Below, in pieces: positions 41,674 to 53,365 of a DNA stretch of 64,000 nt. Position 1 is the stretch's first letter; every line of letters begins with the position of its first letter. A model generated the notes under the pieces. The model saw nothing but the letters and a program-made list of their open reading frames with translations, was not told where the DNA came from and made no database searches. The DNA comes from Dryas octopetala (Eukaryota > Streptophyta > Magnoliopsida > Rosales > Rosaceae): contig OY992839.1 in the NCBI GenBank assembly GCA_963921425.1, forward strand, positions 1,304,501 through 1,368,500, in the 5' to 3' direction. A program made the translations under genes and the position numbers.

Positions 41674-43269
41674 CTACTGATCTCTGTGATGATACTCATC
41701 AAGAGAGGCAGAGAGGCCAAAAAGATTACTTCTGGGTGTCGAACATTCATTATCAGCATCATCACCATCTTCATCATGTGCCTCTGCTATTGGTGGTGGT
41801 GGAGACGAGAAGTCTAAGCACAACCCTTGTATAACTTGTTCATACGAAGAAGAGAGGTCTTGGGAGGTGAGCTGGTGGTACTCCACAAGTTGGTGGAGGC
41901 ATTGGTTTTCCCTAACCAGGTTTGCATTTTCATTTGCTAATCTGGATTTCTCAGCTAGCAGTGCCTCCAATTGAAGCCTCACCTATCCACACCACATCCC
42001 CCCACAAGAGATTAATGTTGTACACAACTTACAATCCCACATCATCAAATATATATATATATATATATATATATAATGGGCATAATTGAAGCAGATGAGT
42101 CTGTCTTACCAGATCATCTTCCTCAGGCCTTAATCCCTTTGCAAATCCATCTCTGAGCCTCCTGTTCTCCTCCTCCAGCAGATCACAGCGCTCTTGCATA
42201 AAGCATAAATCCGACTTTATCGACTTAAGCTCTCTGGAAAATGAAGCTGCTTTTGTTGCCATGGAAATTGCAAGCTGTAGAGAGCAAAGCAGGCGATTAG
42301 CAATTAGCTTAAAGTTGGCCTTAAGGCCTTACTACCCATTAAAGATTGACACTGAACAAAAGAGTAGGCACCAACATTTTTGGCCTTTTTCAGCTTCCCA
42401 TCTTTGGGGTCTTGCACATTTTCTTTTTGTGAGTCATCATCTTCTCCTTGTTCCTCTGAGCAGTGACTGCTATCAAACTTTCTTTTCATTCCTTTATGTG
42501 GGTCTTCTGCATTCTGTTGTTTTCCTGAGTCCTCTTTACTCTCCGAGTTCTTCAGGTGGCTATGGAATATCTCTTTTAATGTGGGTGGCTTAGCTAGATC
42601 GTTGGCTCCCTATAAACATAGCAGACAAAGAAGCCCATAAGCTCAATTCCCAATTTACATTATTCATCTAATAAGTTTGAAATACATAGAATCTAATACC
42701 TTTCCAATTCAGATCTGACATACCCTTTTTACTGTGAACAAACTTGCTACAAATTCAAATCTTTAGCTGCAGCAAGGATAGAGCTTTACCTGAAGAGCAT
42801 TGTCTAAAGTGTTAGACAGCTGAGACAAAGTGTGAGCAATGGAGTCAAACCCTCTCATCAAAAGCATTGAGTCTTCCTTCAACCCTCTTGCCCGTTTCGA
42901 TTCTCCAACATTCTTTTCCCAGTAGAAAAAAAAAAAAAAACAGAAAAACAAATAAATCAACAACACAGCATTAACCCATTTTGGCTCCAACCCAAAATTT
43001 ACAGAGAAATCAAAAGAGAAAGAGAACAAAGGATAAAAGAAGACGCTCACCATTTGGGTGGGTAGAGACGGATCGAGGTTTTGTGGGTTTTGGGCAGTTG
43101 GGATTTTGGAGTTGCGATCGTCGAGAAGCGTGTCGATTCGGCTGCGGAGAGAGCTCCAAAAGCGCTTATCTGAGGAGGGACTGAAGATAGGAGAAGAAGA
43201 AGCCATGAAGAAGCTGGTAGACTCCTTGTTGTGGTGGGAAGGTGATGGTGTATCCACTGAAGCTGCCAT
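41674..43269 (-). CDS. Plant coiled-coil protein of unknown function, 349 aa
   Basis: Five exons on the minus strand: 43051-43269, 42790-42912, 42376-42609, 42110-42274 and 41674-41982, summing to 349 aa. The Ser-rich N-terminus is followed by [20 protein letters not shown] (about 33-52), then an exon 2 helix ([19 protein letters not shown]). A charged section holds a possible nuclear signal ([15 protein letters not shown]). A long coiled coil follows (about 200-300: [39 protein letters not shown]), then an acidic, Pro-rich tail. I recognise the [11 protein letters not shown] and coiled-coil layout as a conserved plant family, but not a role. Structural or scaffold function is inference. The intron before exon 5 holds a (TA)n run near 42047-42075. 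The start is the first ATG, followed by 73 codons in phase 0. It diverges from CSP41A across 1 kb. Confidence 0.82.
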
Positions 43270-44253
43270 TAGAGAGAGAAAGAGAGAACAGAGGAGAGAG
43301 CAACGGCTAGTTTTTTGGTTTGTGGAGGAGGAGCTTCAGCTTGAGAACTTGAATTGATAAGTGGGGTGGTTTATTATTATATATATTTATAGATTAGATG
43401 CACCGATATGTTTACAACGTTATAAAATCTATAGCTATTTTAATGAATCAATTATTGTTGTTATCAAAAGCTCAAACTCAAAGTGGGTTGGCTTTTCAGT
43501 TCACAGGTAAGACCGGTCGGGGATCAATTTAGATCCCACGGCTGTGATTTTAAATTTTTAAGGATCATCATGGTTTTGTTGACCATGCTGATTAGTGGTT
43601 TTAAATTGAATGGTAGCGTTTTAATGTAGTAAGCACTTTATTGGGTGAACAGGGTCAGTACTCAGTAGCATTTTATTTTCCACTCTGGAGTTGTGATTAT
43701 TTTTGGTATCTGATCATAAACCATATCTTATCACAACTGTTCACATTATTTGACAATTAATTTGTACTTGTTCATTATGAAAGAGTTTAAGTTGTGTTTT
43801 AATTTGATCTATTGTGAAGGAAACTGACAAAAAAAATTAGAACTCTTAGGGTCTGTTTGGTATTTTATTTAAAAATTTTATTTTTTTTTCAAAAATAAAA
43901 AAACAAATTTCAGTTAAGAAAACATATTTGGTATCATTTTCAAAAACAGTTTTTAGAAAAAAAAAAAAACATGCTTTTTTTTTTAATGATAATACATTGT
44001 TTTTTTTTTTTATACTTTCTTTTATTTTAGCTGTCATCATTTTTAAAATTTAAAAATTATTTTCAAATTTTGAAAACTCACATTTGGAAAAAAAAATCTT
44101 AATTTTTGGAAAAAAAAAAAATGAGTAAAAGATACCAATCCGCCCTTATTTTTCTATTTTTTCAAAAAGAAAATGCTTTTATTTGGTTTTCCTATTTATT
44201 TATCTTGTACAAGAAACTGCTGGTTCTCATACGATAAGTCAGACAGACAGTCA
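43270..44253. promoter_or_regulatory. Divergent intergenic region upstream of CSP41A
   Basis: About 1 kb between two head-to-head genes. The first 100 bases hold the GA-rich leader of the minus-strand gene. About 300 bases at 43846-44148 look like a non-autonomous hAT-type element, which leaves CSP41A with only about 100 bases of leader and core promoter on its near side. Confidence 0.5.
43846..44148. mobile_element. Candidate non-autonomous hAT-type MITE
   Basis: The left end reads TTAGGGTCTGTTTGGTATTTT. The right end, reverse complemented, reads TAAGGGCGGATTGGTATCTTT. These are similar imperfect terminal inverted repeats of the GGGTCTGTTTGGTA type that is common in dicot hAT-derived MITEs. 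The inside is homopolymer-rich (poly-A and poly-T). No clean 8-bp target duplication is visible, so the ends and class are tentative. Confidence 0.45.
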
Positions 44254-46212
44254 ATGGCCACTCTTGCTTCATCATCCTCTGTACTCATTTCCTCTACACC
44301 CTCCAACCTTACTACTCCACCTTCTCTCTCTCCTCCTCCTCCACGCCTCTCTCTCTCCTCTTCCTCTCACTTCTCTACACTCTCCTCTTCTCTCTCCATT
44401 TCTCATTCTTTTGTCACATACCCTTCAAGCTCCAGGCGCTTCAACCTTTGTTCCCTCAGTGTCAAGGCCAGTGCTGCAGAGAAGAAAAAGGTCCTGATAG
44501 TGAACACCAACAGTGGTGGGCATGCAGTGATTGGATTCTACTTTGCAAAAGAGCTTCTGGGTTCTGGCCATGAGGTCACCATTCTAACTGTTGGTGACGA
44601 GAGCTCAGACAAGATGAAGAAGCCCCCATTTAGCAGATTCTCAGTTAATAATTCACATTTTTCATTGGTTAATATATACCACATGTTTGTATCTCTTTTT
44701 AGATCTTCAATATGAGCATTAGTAACATATAATTGGAACCTTTTCTAAGGAAATTGCAAGTGCTGGAGGGAAGACTGTGTGGGGAGAACCCGCAGAAATT
44801 GGTAAGGTTTTGGAAGGAGCGGCATTTGATGTTGTGTTGGATAACAATGGCAAGGACTTGGACACTGTGAGGTCTGTTGCTTTAATCTTGAAACCCCACA
44901 ATTTCAATTTGCGTAGCCTTTGGTATGCTTATGTTCATATGTTGTGACTCTGCTCTCTATGTATTATGCTTACAAGGCTTTGGATAGGGATGAAAAGAAA
45001 CCATTCTAATTTTAATCTTCACACATAGGCCTGTGGCAGATTGGGCCAAGAGTTCTGGTGTGAAGCAATTCCTCTACATCAGCAGTGCTGGAATCTACAA
45101 GCCAACTGAGGAGCCTCCTCATGTGGAAGGGGTATGTTTTGTGTCTGTACTCTGTAATCCCTCCCTCTTGCATTCAAACAAGACTTCATTGCTTTAGTGA
45201 ACTAAAATCTTCACCATTGCAGGATGCTGTTAAAGTTGATGCTAGTCATGTTGGAGTAGAGAAGTACATTGAAGAGATATTTGCTAGCTGGGCAATATTT
45301 CGTCCACAATACATGACAGGATCCGGCAACAACAAAGACTGTGAGGAGTGGTTCTTTGATCGTAAGTAGATATCTCAAGCAATTTTCTGATGTTTCAATC
45401 ATATTTAGCAATCTTGTATCAGTAGGATACAGATTTGAAGCCAAAAGGTCTAAATTTCCTACATTTTAAGGCCTGTACTAATATGTACCGATTTTCTGTG
45501 TACAGGAATTGTGAGGGACAGACCAATTCCAATCCCTGGCTCTGGATTGCAACTTACCAACATCTCCCATGTTAGGGACTTGTCCTCCATGCTTACTCTA
45601 GCCGTTGAGAACCCAGATGCTGCATCTCAGAACATTTTCAACTGTGTGAGTGACCGTGCTGTGACTCTCAACGGATTGGCAAAACTTTGTGCTCAAGCTG
45701 CTGGACGCCCTGTTAACATAGTGCATTATGATCCAAAAGCTGTTGGAGTTGATGCAAAGAAAGCATTTCCGTTCCGCAACATGGTAATAACATTTCTCCT
45801 GACATGTTTTGGAAATAAGTCCAGCACCCCAGTACTGAATATTCCAACCCTGCCTTTTTCTAAACCCGCTTTGGAGATCTCCTAAACCAACCCAATGGGT
45901 CTGGATTTCTATGACTACCATTTCCATAACAGACTGTTATTAGCTACAAGAGGGCACTTATAACTCATCATGCAGTTTCTTGTACTATTGACACTGTTGC
46001 CATGATCTAATTATTCGTATACTTTGCAGCACTTCTATGCAGAACCAAGAGCTGCCAAGGATATTTTGGGATGGAAAAGTACCACAAACCTCTCCGAAGA
46101 CTTGAAGGAGCGATTTGATGAGTACTTGAAGATTGGGAGAGACAAGAAAACCATCAAATTTGAGTTAGATGATAAGATACTTGAGTCCCTTAAAGTTCCA
46201 GTAGCAGTGTGA
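44254..46212 (+). CDS. CSP41A: CSP41A, chloroplast stem-loop RNA-binding protein of 41 kDa
   Basis: Six exons: 44254-44643, 44750-44871, 45029-45131, 45223-45361, 45506-45783 and 46030-46212, giving 404 aa, close to the 406 I recall for Arabidopsis. CSP41A is an abundant stromal RNA-binding protein and endoribonuclease. It belongs to the short-chain dehydrogenase/epimerase superfamily and associates with CSP41B, ribosomes and the plastid RNA polymerase, stabilising plastid transcripts. A Ser/Thr/Pro-rich transit peptide of about 75 residues ends near [12 protein letters not shown]. The Rossmann fold starts with [16 protein letters not shown], in place of the classic GxxGxxG. Later blocks include [40 protein letters not shown] and [18 protein letters not shown]. 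The start follows the usual MATL-type transit-peptide start. The near-upstream region may hold a MITE. Confidence 0.94.
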
Positions 46213-46657
46213 TCATTAACTAGTCTCTATCTTCCATTACTATGTAAAATGCATTTTTGTATCTTGTATCCCCTATGTATTATTTTGTTTCATCAGGAAG
46301 CTACTAAAAGTTTATCTAAACAGTAAAAGCACCCTGATTTTTCTTTTCCTTCTAGAATCACTTAACAATAATCTCAACAAGCAAATTCGACTCATCTAAC
46401 CCAGTTTTGCTTACATAACCAGAAAACTGGCTGACAGCAACCAAGTTAACAGGTACATGAGAGCATACAACTAGCTACGCTCTTGAATCTTGAATGTTCC
46501 AAATACTGAGCCTAACCTACAACGATGAATCTATCACACTACGGCTAAACACAGCTGAAATAGCTCATACAGAAGCTAGTTACTCTGAAAGATTGACATT
46601 TGAATAAAGTATTAAATCAAACTAACAAAAGGCAGCAAACTGCATGTATCAGTAATT
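46213..46657. other. Convergent spacer between CSP41A and RANGAP
   Basis: About 445 bases that must hold the 3' UTRs of two converging genes. It is moderately AT-rich with no other feature. Confidence 0.6.
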
Positions 46658-48283
46658 CTATTCCTCTTGCTTAATTTCCAGGCCCTTGAGTCTTGATTCC
46701 AATTCAACCTCATTATCAGCACCTTCCTCTTCAGCCTCATCATCAAGATCTTCTCCATCAGGGTCGTTCTCATCCAAAGGCCCAAGCACCTTTGGTGAAT
46801 TCTTGAATATCTCCTTTACCTCATCAATCCCCTCATCAGATATGAAATTACCATTTATGTTCAGCAACTTGAACCCAGGTTTGTGCACAACAGCCTGTGC
46901 TAAAAGCCTTGCCCCAGCCCTTCTGATTGAATTTGCGCTCAAATCAACCTCAGTTAACTGACCATGACCCTCTGTAAATGCTTTGCTGATCAAAATTGCA
47001 CCTTCATCCTTCAGTTCATTCTCAGACAAGTTTAACTTGGTAAGGAATTGTTTTTCTGCTATACAGGTTGCTAAAGCAGCAGCTGATCTGGCTGTAATAT
47101 CATTTCCAGCCATTTCCACAACTTCAAGTGAAGGTGCAGACACCTTGAGAGCATTAACAATGGCTTCTGTTCCTTCATCTTCTAAGTTAAGATAACTGAG
47201 GTAAATTTCAGTAAGATCTACAAAAGCAGATAAGGCTGTACTCAGAGCAATCCCAGCTTCTACACCAAACATGTTGTCACGCAAATCAAGCTTCTTCAAA
47301 TGGGTACAAGTCCCAAGTGCTTCAGCTAAAGCTACACCCCCTTCAGAGCCCACCCTTGTGGAAGAACAACGGAAATCCTCCAAGAGAGGTGAACGCATCA
47401 CCATGTCAGAGATGGCAATTGCCCCCTCATCTCCTGTCATGTTATTATGAAATTGAAGGACCCTAAGCTTCTCAGTGGATGGAATAAACTTAGAAACTGC
47501 TTTTGCAGCTTCTTCTGATATGCCATCATTCATCAAATAAAGTTCCTCCAAATTATTTTGTGATCTCAGGAGTGACCCAAATGCATTGACACCCTTTTCA
47601 CCCATGGCATTGTCTGAAAGGTTGAGATAGCTCAAAACACATCCTTCCAGGGCTGAAGAAAACATACTCATGACTTCAAGAGCTTCATTCTCTGACCTTC
47701 CTGCAATGAAATCTGACAGGTCTACTTCTTTTAATTGGTCTTTGAGTGATGATAAGATTGGCTCAGCAATACGGGCTGCATCCAAACCAAAGCTTCTATT
47801 GCTAAAACATATCTTAGTATATGAGTTTCCAGGCTTCCTTAATGGTTTCAAAAGTTCCTCAGCCTCCCCTGCATCAATAAAGGATCGGCGACCACCAGAT
47901 ATATCAAAGACACTTTCATGGGCAGCAGTAGCTTTCTCACATAGCATCACCTCTCCATCTTCCTTTACTTTTGGACCTCTTTTTAGAACTTCCAGCATAA
48001 GCCTACTTGATTCTTTGGCATATATTTGCACTGCAGAACTTCCATCGTCATATGGTTCCTTCTCAAAATGTTGGCCTGCAGCTGCAAAGGCTATATCTTC
48101 TATTTGCTTCGCATCCTCCTCAGCCTCTTCTTTACTAAGCAGACCATATTTTCGAGAGAAAATGGATGGAGATATGAGATTCTTGGTCATTCGTTCTACA
48201 AGCATTAGCCTAGTGCTCTGGCTAGGGGGCCATAATTTGATTGACACTGTGCGGTGCTGGAAATTTTGGGTTGTAGAATCCAT
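46658..48283 (-). CDS. RANGAP1: RanGAP, WPP-domain Ran GTPase-activating protein
   Basis: The coding region is one exon of 541 aa. RanGAP stimulates GTP hydrolysis by Ran at the outer nuclear envelope and at the cell plate and preprophase band. The plant-specific WPP domain sits at the N-terminus: WPP itself is at residues 18-20, followed by STRLMLVERMTKNLISPSIF, and it anchors the protein through WIT/WIP partners. A spacer follows, then leucine-rich repeats from about residue 190 to 490 (LSYLNLSDNAMGEKG, LKKLDLRDNMFGVEAG, LTKLNLSENELKDEG), then a Glu/Asp-rich tail (DENDPDGEDLDDEAEEE) typical of RanGAPs. The start is placed at MDSTTQNF because a splice acceptor lies eleven bases upstream; longer in-frame sequence is intron. 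I cannot separate RANGAP1 from RANGAP2 orthology with certainty. Confidence 0.93.
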   Translation of the reverse strand: MDSTTQNFQHRTVSIKLWPPSQSTRLMLVERMTKNLISPSIFSRKYGLLSKEEAEEDAKQIEDIAFAAAGQHFEKEPYDDGSSAVQIYAKESSRLMLEVLKRGPKVKEDGEVMLCEKATAAHESVFDISGGRRSFIDAGEAEELLKPLRKPGNSYTKICFSNRSFGLDAARIAEPILSSLKDQLKEVDLSDFIAGRSENEALEVMSMFSSALEGCVLSYLNLSDNAMGEKGVNAFGSLLRSQNNLEELYLMNDGISEEAAKAVSKFIPSTEKLRVLQFHNNMTGDEGAIAISDMVMRSPLLEDFRCSSTRVGSEGGVALAEALGTCTHLKKLDLRDNMFGVEAGIALSTALSAFVDLTEIYLSYLNLEDEGTEAIVNALKVSAPSLEVVEMAGNDITARSAAALATCIAEKQFLTKLNLSENELKDEGAILISKAFTEGHGQLTEVDLSANSIRRAGARLLAQAVVHKPGFKLLNINGNFISDEGIDEVKEIFKNSPKVLGPLDENDPDGEDLDDEAEEEGADNEVELESRLKGLEIKQEE

Positions 48284-49620
48284 TTCAAAGTGACCTGGAA
48301 CCATGTATACATTAGCATTATAAACTAAGATGATCAATGTAATCATATATTTTAACATAGAGAAGAAAGCCAATTATAGGCCCCAGGTGATCCCAACAAC
48401 TCAAAAAGACTAACGACCAATGGTTCCAAGCCGCATGAATACATTCACAGCAAATCAAGTACTTTAAACAATAATTTAAACTATTGGAGTATATTCTTTT
48501 TTAAGTTAAAATAAACTGCTTCTTATAAGAAAACTTAAAAACTAAAATTCAATTTCAGTAAACAAATTAAATTTTGTACAACACACACATTGGTAGTCAG
48601 GGTGGCTGCAGTATAAAAAGGAATCCACTTAATTATGATTAGTAAAAGTACTCCTGCACGAACAAGGAAAGATGGATAAAGCATGGTTTTTCAAAACTTG
48701 TATTGTCCAAAACCCAACTGTATCTGAGAAGTACCATCCACTTCTATTTTCCTGTGCTCCCAAGAAGAATAAATTGGCTGTTTAAAGCATTTTGTAGTTG
48801 TTACCACATATATATAATCCCAAGAAGAATGACAGGTCCTTTACAGAAACACAGAACTTATAAGAAAAACCCAATAAATTTTAAAACTTTTGACTTTTGA
48901 CAAAATATTTTCAAATCCATAAATTACCAATTCATTAAAGAAACGACTGGTAGACTCATAATTCATGTGAACATTCTTTTCGAAAATGTGATAGAAGTTC
49001 ATCCCGTGGACCACTGGTACAGGCCCACAGGTCCAGTGTCACTAAATAAAGAAGTAACATAACATAAACTACCAGACCATAGATACCAAAATCAACAACA
49101 ACATAAATATTTGCTATTTTCTTGACAAGAATGAGAATTTACTCAATCAAGTACAAAAGTGGAATAATAGAGAGAAGTACCCAAGTTTACTCATCCTAAC
49201 AGGCAGTTGATAATTATATATTACAAAATTTCAAGTTGCAAATCCGAAACAAAATAACATCTTTTACCTACCCAACTCAGAATAACTGGAAAAACATGTA
49301 AAGATCCGTCTGATATAAAAGAAAGCCCACAACTTGTAAAATACATATAATGAAATAGATCCAAAAGAAACCTTAAAGGTCCCTGTTTGGCTCTAAGAAC
49401 CCGCAAGAAAATAAAATAAAATAAAATAACCACCAATCCAAACACCAAAACGGTATAAGATCTTCAGTTCTTTTCCTATAAATACAAATTTAAATGAAGA
49501 AATTCAGTACCTGCAGCAATTCAAAACCCTTTTCTCGGGAAACAAAAAGGAGGCAATGTAAACCCTAGAAATTGAACAGCGAACAGTGATAGTGAGCGGA
49601 TAAGAAGGGGAGAGAGAACT
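48284..49620 (-). promoter_or_regulatory. RANGAP 5' leader with a 1.2-kb 5'-UTR intron
   Basis: A donor (CTGCAG|GTACTG, minus strand) at 49510 and an acceptor (TTCCAG|GTCACTTTGAA) ending at 48295 bracket an AT-rich intron of about 1216 bases just before the start codon. The leader exon runs from 49511 to roughly 49600. Leader introns of this kind often raise expression in plants; that is inference here. Confidence 0.6.
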
Positions 49621-51625
49621 TGTTTTGGTGTGTTTCTATTTTCCCGGAAAATGGAAATTTTTTGGAATCTTTAGGTTTATAGTGTGTGGCTCAGAGCAAT
49701 CATATCATCAGATGCCGAGAAAAATCAAAAGAGTGCGGGTGGGGAATTGGAGGGAAATCATGAAACCCCCAAATGTTCCAACTTTAAAAAAACAAATGGG
49801 AGCGAAGCGTGGGGTTTACGTCGCGATCTTTTTCCGGAATGACAAAAACGGCCCTAGTTTTCTACTTATTTACATTATTGGCCATGTCCCATCTGTATTG
49901 GGCTTTGGATGGAGGAATTGGGTTTCGACCGTGCCTTTTAAATCGGTTTGGTTGGGCTTTTCAGAAGCATGGTTTGGATCAATTTGGACTGGACCTTTTA
50001 TTTTCTTCAAATGAGAAAATTATTGTGTAATTTGTCATTTCTGTAATCTATGTGCTAATTATGAGTTGACAACATTATTTAGCAGTGATAAACTGATAAC
50101 ATTCTTTCAATGCCGTCGGAGCGGGTCCCACCTCGCCAGCTGTACCCAAAAATAATTTTGCCTGCTTCAATAATCAAGACTCAATTAAACTTTCAGGTTT
50201 TCACCCCTCTACCAACCTCTAATAATCGAATGTCAGTAGATTATACATTATGGTTTAATTATGTCTATTCATTTCGACTGTTTTATTCTTTAAACTACAT
50301 CATGTGTTTTATATTGCTAATTCCGTCGAGTTTGTTATTTGTTCTATTAGCCAAACTAACGTGATGCTTTTTAAAATTTTCTTACATAAGCACCAATAAG
50401 TTTGACTAATCAAAAATATAACAAATTTGAGCCACAAGCATAGTTAATGATTATATATAAGCATAGTAAGGCTTACATTCATTTACAAACTGAAATATGT
50501 GGTTGGGTTCAATCAATTGTGACAAACAGAGATAAAAAGAGAACCAGTGACCACACGAACAATAATGCATATATGTTTCATGGCGCATTTGGACTTAGAT
50601 TAACAATTGAGATTAATCGAGATCCACACCTTAATGCCCTTTTTACTAATATTTTTTTCATATATTCATTTCTGGCTCCCAATCATTTTCATTACAAGTG
50701 ACCCACTCTAGGTGTCCTATCGTGTGGCATTACTAAAAACAACAAAAGACCAATATTATATATATATATACACACAATAATTGGGATTACTTTTCTTATG
50801 TAAAGGATACTCTTAAGTCTTAACATGCACATGGATACTCATGGTGTACGATAAAGAGAAAAGGGGCACTGCATATACATGTATTTTTTCATATCTTACA
50901 GAAGAAAACGAAAATATAATATAAGTGAGTTCTTATCCAATTGGTATCAATAAGACAATGTGTGCATTCTGATCCAATTGGTATCAAGTATCAACCCCTG
51001 GTTATGTGATAAATTCCCTGTTAGTCTGTTACCCTTCACGATTGGAAAGGTTTATTGTGATTTTTGTTTTTTTGTTTTTGTTGGTTTTATGGAATTGAAT
51101 TTGCATGAGGTAAAACTTGGTCTTAAAAGTAAGGATGAAAATAATTTTGGTGCAGCCCTGAAGTTCTGAACTGAAAAATAAAATAATTTAGTGCAGCTCT
51201 CCTTTCTTTGCGGTGAATAAAGAAAGTTGTCTTGGGGGGTCCCACTTAACCACCAAGAAGGCAAGAATCAGCAGTCTTTTCCCACTTTAAAAATGGTGTG
51301 GACTGTGGAATACACACCGGCACCGACACCAATCACACCATCTTTTTTATCCCAGAGAGAGAAACAGAGAGAATGTATATGTGTTGCTAAAAAAGAAACG
51401 AGATCTTCCAATCTTCCATGTGAAGAGAGAGGGAGAGAGTAGTTTTGGGAGCAAAGCTCTCTCTCTTTGGCGCTGAAGAAAAGAGATGTGGCAGAGAGAA
51501 GAAAGAAACTCCAAGAGATAAGGTGGTGAGGTGATGTCTATGTGTTCAGTGTATCTTCTTTGCTGTGCCCAACTGAAGCAACAAGTAAAGACATTAATAG
51601 AGATAGCTCATTAACAAGAACCTCT
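49621..51625. other. Spacer, RANGAP promoter side to cyclin leader
   Basis: About 2 kb. The left end is the RANGAP promoter. Around 49870-49990 there are GGGCC/TGGGCT motifs. The middle is AT-rich with a (TA)n run near 50756-50770. From about 51300 the DNA becomes GA-rich and is probably the cyclin promoter and first leader exon. No gene is supported in the middle part. Confidence 0.5.
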
Positions 51626-52423
51626 GTAAGTTATCCTATATACTCTTCTTTACAATTTTCATTTTTTAATCCCTGCATGAGCAGCACTTGCTATGGTATT
51701 GTTTCCCTTTGTTGATTTGGTCTGTGAATTTGGATCTTGCATCTTCTGGGTCTGGATTTGATGAAAAAGTTTCATTCTTTTTCTGTTTCTTGGCCGGATA
51801 TTTTGTGGGTCATTCTTGGTTTGTTAAATTTTGTTGATTGACGCTTCTGGGTCTGTCTAATTCTTTTGTTTACCTAATATTTGAGATCAGATGGAACTAC
51901 TTTAGTCATAATTAATGCCAACATTGAGAATCAGTTTAATTTGAGGAAACGTAGAATCTGAAGAGATGCCTGAAAAGGAGTAGAATTGGGCAACAACTAC
52001 ACTGAATGGTCTAGATTTAGATGTTATTCAGTGTCTGCCATTAACATTTAGAAACCAATTGTATAAATATTTCAGGAATAAGAACAAAGCAGTTCTTTTA
52101 AATCCCTGTAATCTGTATGTTATTATAAGCTGCCAGGAAGAGAGCAGAAATGTCCAGAATAATTTGGAATTGCATTATGACATTGTGGTAAATACAATTT
52201 TTTTTCTATAAACTTCCACATGCTCTTTATTAGTTTTGTCTCAGTATTTTTAATGCAACAAATTATAATCCCACCCAAGAGTTGTTTTTGTTAGTCCTTC
52301 ACATTGTGTACCAAAAAATGCTGCTTTGTGTACCGATACATCCATTATGTATTGGACTACAAAATGCAGAGGCGTGTCCTAGATCACTTGGTCCTTTTTA
52401 TTTATCATTGTATTACTTTGCAG
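51626..52423 (+). other. 5'-UTR intron of the P-type cyclin gene
   Basis: The donor CCTCT|GTAAGTT at 51626 and the acceptor CTTTGCAG at 52423 frame an intron of about 800 bases. It ends seven bases before the cyclin ATG. The leader exon upstream is GA-rich (GAGAGAGAGGGAGAGAG near 51425-51440). Confidence 0.65.
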
Positions 52424-52430
52424 CTTGAAT

Positions 52431-53365
52431 ATGGGAACTTTGGCACCTGACAGTGAGAATGTAGGCTCGGATGTTTACCTCTCCCTGGGGCTTAAAGAAT
52501 CGGGCAAAGGAGTGATGAAAATTATTCCTCGGGTTCTGTCACCTCTCTCTTCACTTCTTGAGAGATCTGTTCAAAGGAATGAGATGCTATTGGAGGCAAC
52601 AGAAATTAAAGAAGTAACAATATTTCATGGTCTAAGAGCACCCACTCTGAGCATCCGGCAATACATTGATCGCATCTTTAAATACTCCGGCTGTAGCCCA
52701 TCATGCTTCATCATTGCACAGATATATGTGGACAGATTTCTTCAGTGCACAGAAGTCCATTTAACTTCTTTCAACGTTCACCGGCTTCTGATAACAAGCA
52801 TAATGCTAGCAGCGAAATTTATTGATGACGCGTAAGTACTAATCTGAGATTCAGATACATAGAGATCTGATTATGTAGTCTTGAGTTATCAATCTTACCT
52901 GCAACTTATACTTGGTAATTAGCCAATGAAAGCTGACCATTCAACCATTCTAGGATGATTAGTAAATAGGTATCCTTAATGCATTGTTACCTCTGAAGTT
53001 TCCAAAGCTTCTATACTCTGTAAAATGTCAAGAATCACAAAATGATGTAGTATGATTTGTCAGTTCCATGTATACTAGCTTCTGACATCAAATAATTAAC
53101 ATGGTTTTGTAGGTTCTACAACAATGCATACTATGCCAAAGTGGGAGGAGTCAGCACAGCAGAGTTGAATAGGTTGGAGATGAAATTCTTGTTCAATATA
53201 GATTTCAGACTTCAAGTTAGCATAGAAACATTTAAGAGATATTGTTCTCAATTGGAGAATGAAGCTGCAGTACATCAGATTGAACGTTCAATCCAAGCTT
53301 GTGGAATTAAAGAGGTTTGGTCCAGCAAAGACGATTCAACTTGTGCTCCCACAGTTGCGAGATGA
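52431..53365 (+). CDS. P-type (U-type) cyclin, CYCP3;1-like
   Basis: Two exons, 52431-52831 and 53113-53365, joined as GC|G to give 217 aa. P-type cyclins resemble yeast PHO80 and pair with CDKA in linking nutrient status to cell division. The N-terminus MGTLAPDSENVGSDVYLSLG matches the CYCP3 group. The cyclin core runs from about residue 66 (HGLRAPTLSIRQYIDRIFKY, GCSPSCF) through FNVHRLLITSIMLAAKFIDD to YYAKVGGVSTAELNRLE, with a short C-terminal tail. The start is MGTLA and not the MN codons just before it, because the family begins there and the splice acceptor is seven bases upstream. The single intron position, after the FIDDA codons, fits the family. Confidence 0.92.

Noticed and set aside
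48284-48373. A longer RanGAP N-terminus reading upstream of MDSTTQNF
   Set aside because: A good splice acceptor lies just before the MDSTTQNF start and the upstream residues are hydrophobic intron translation unlike any WPP-domain protein.
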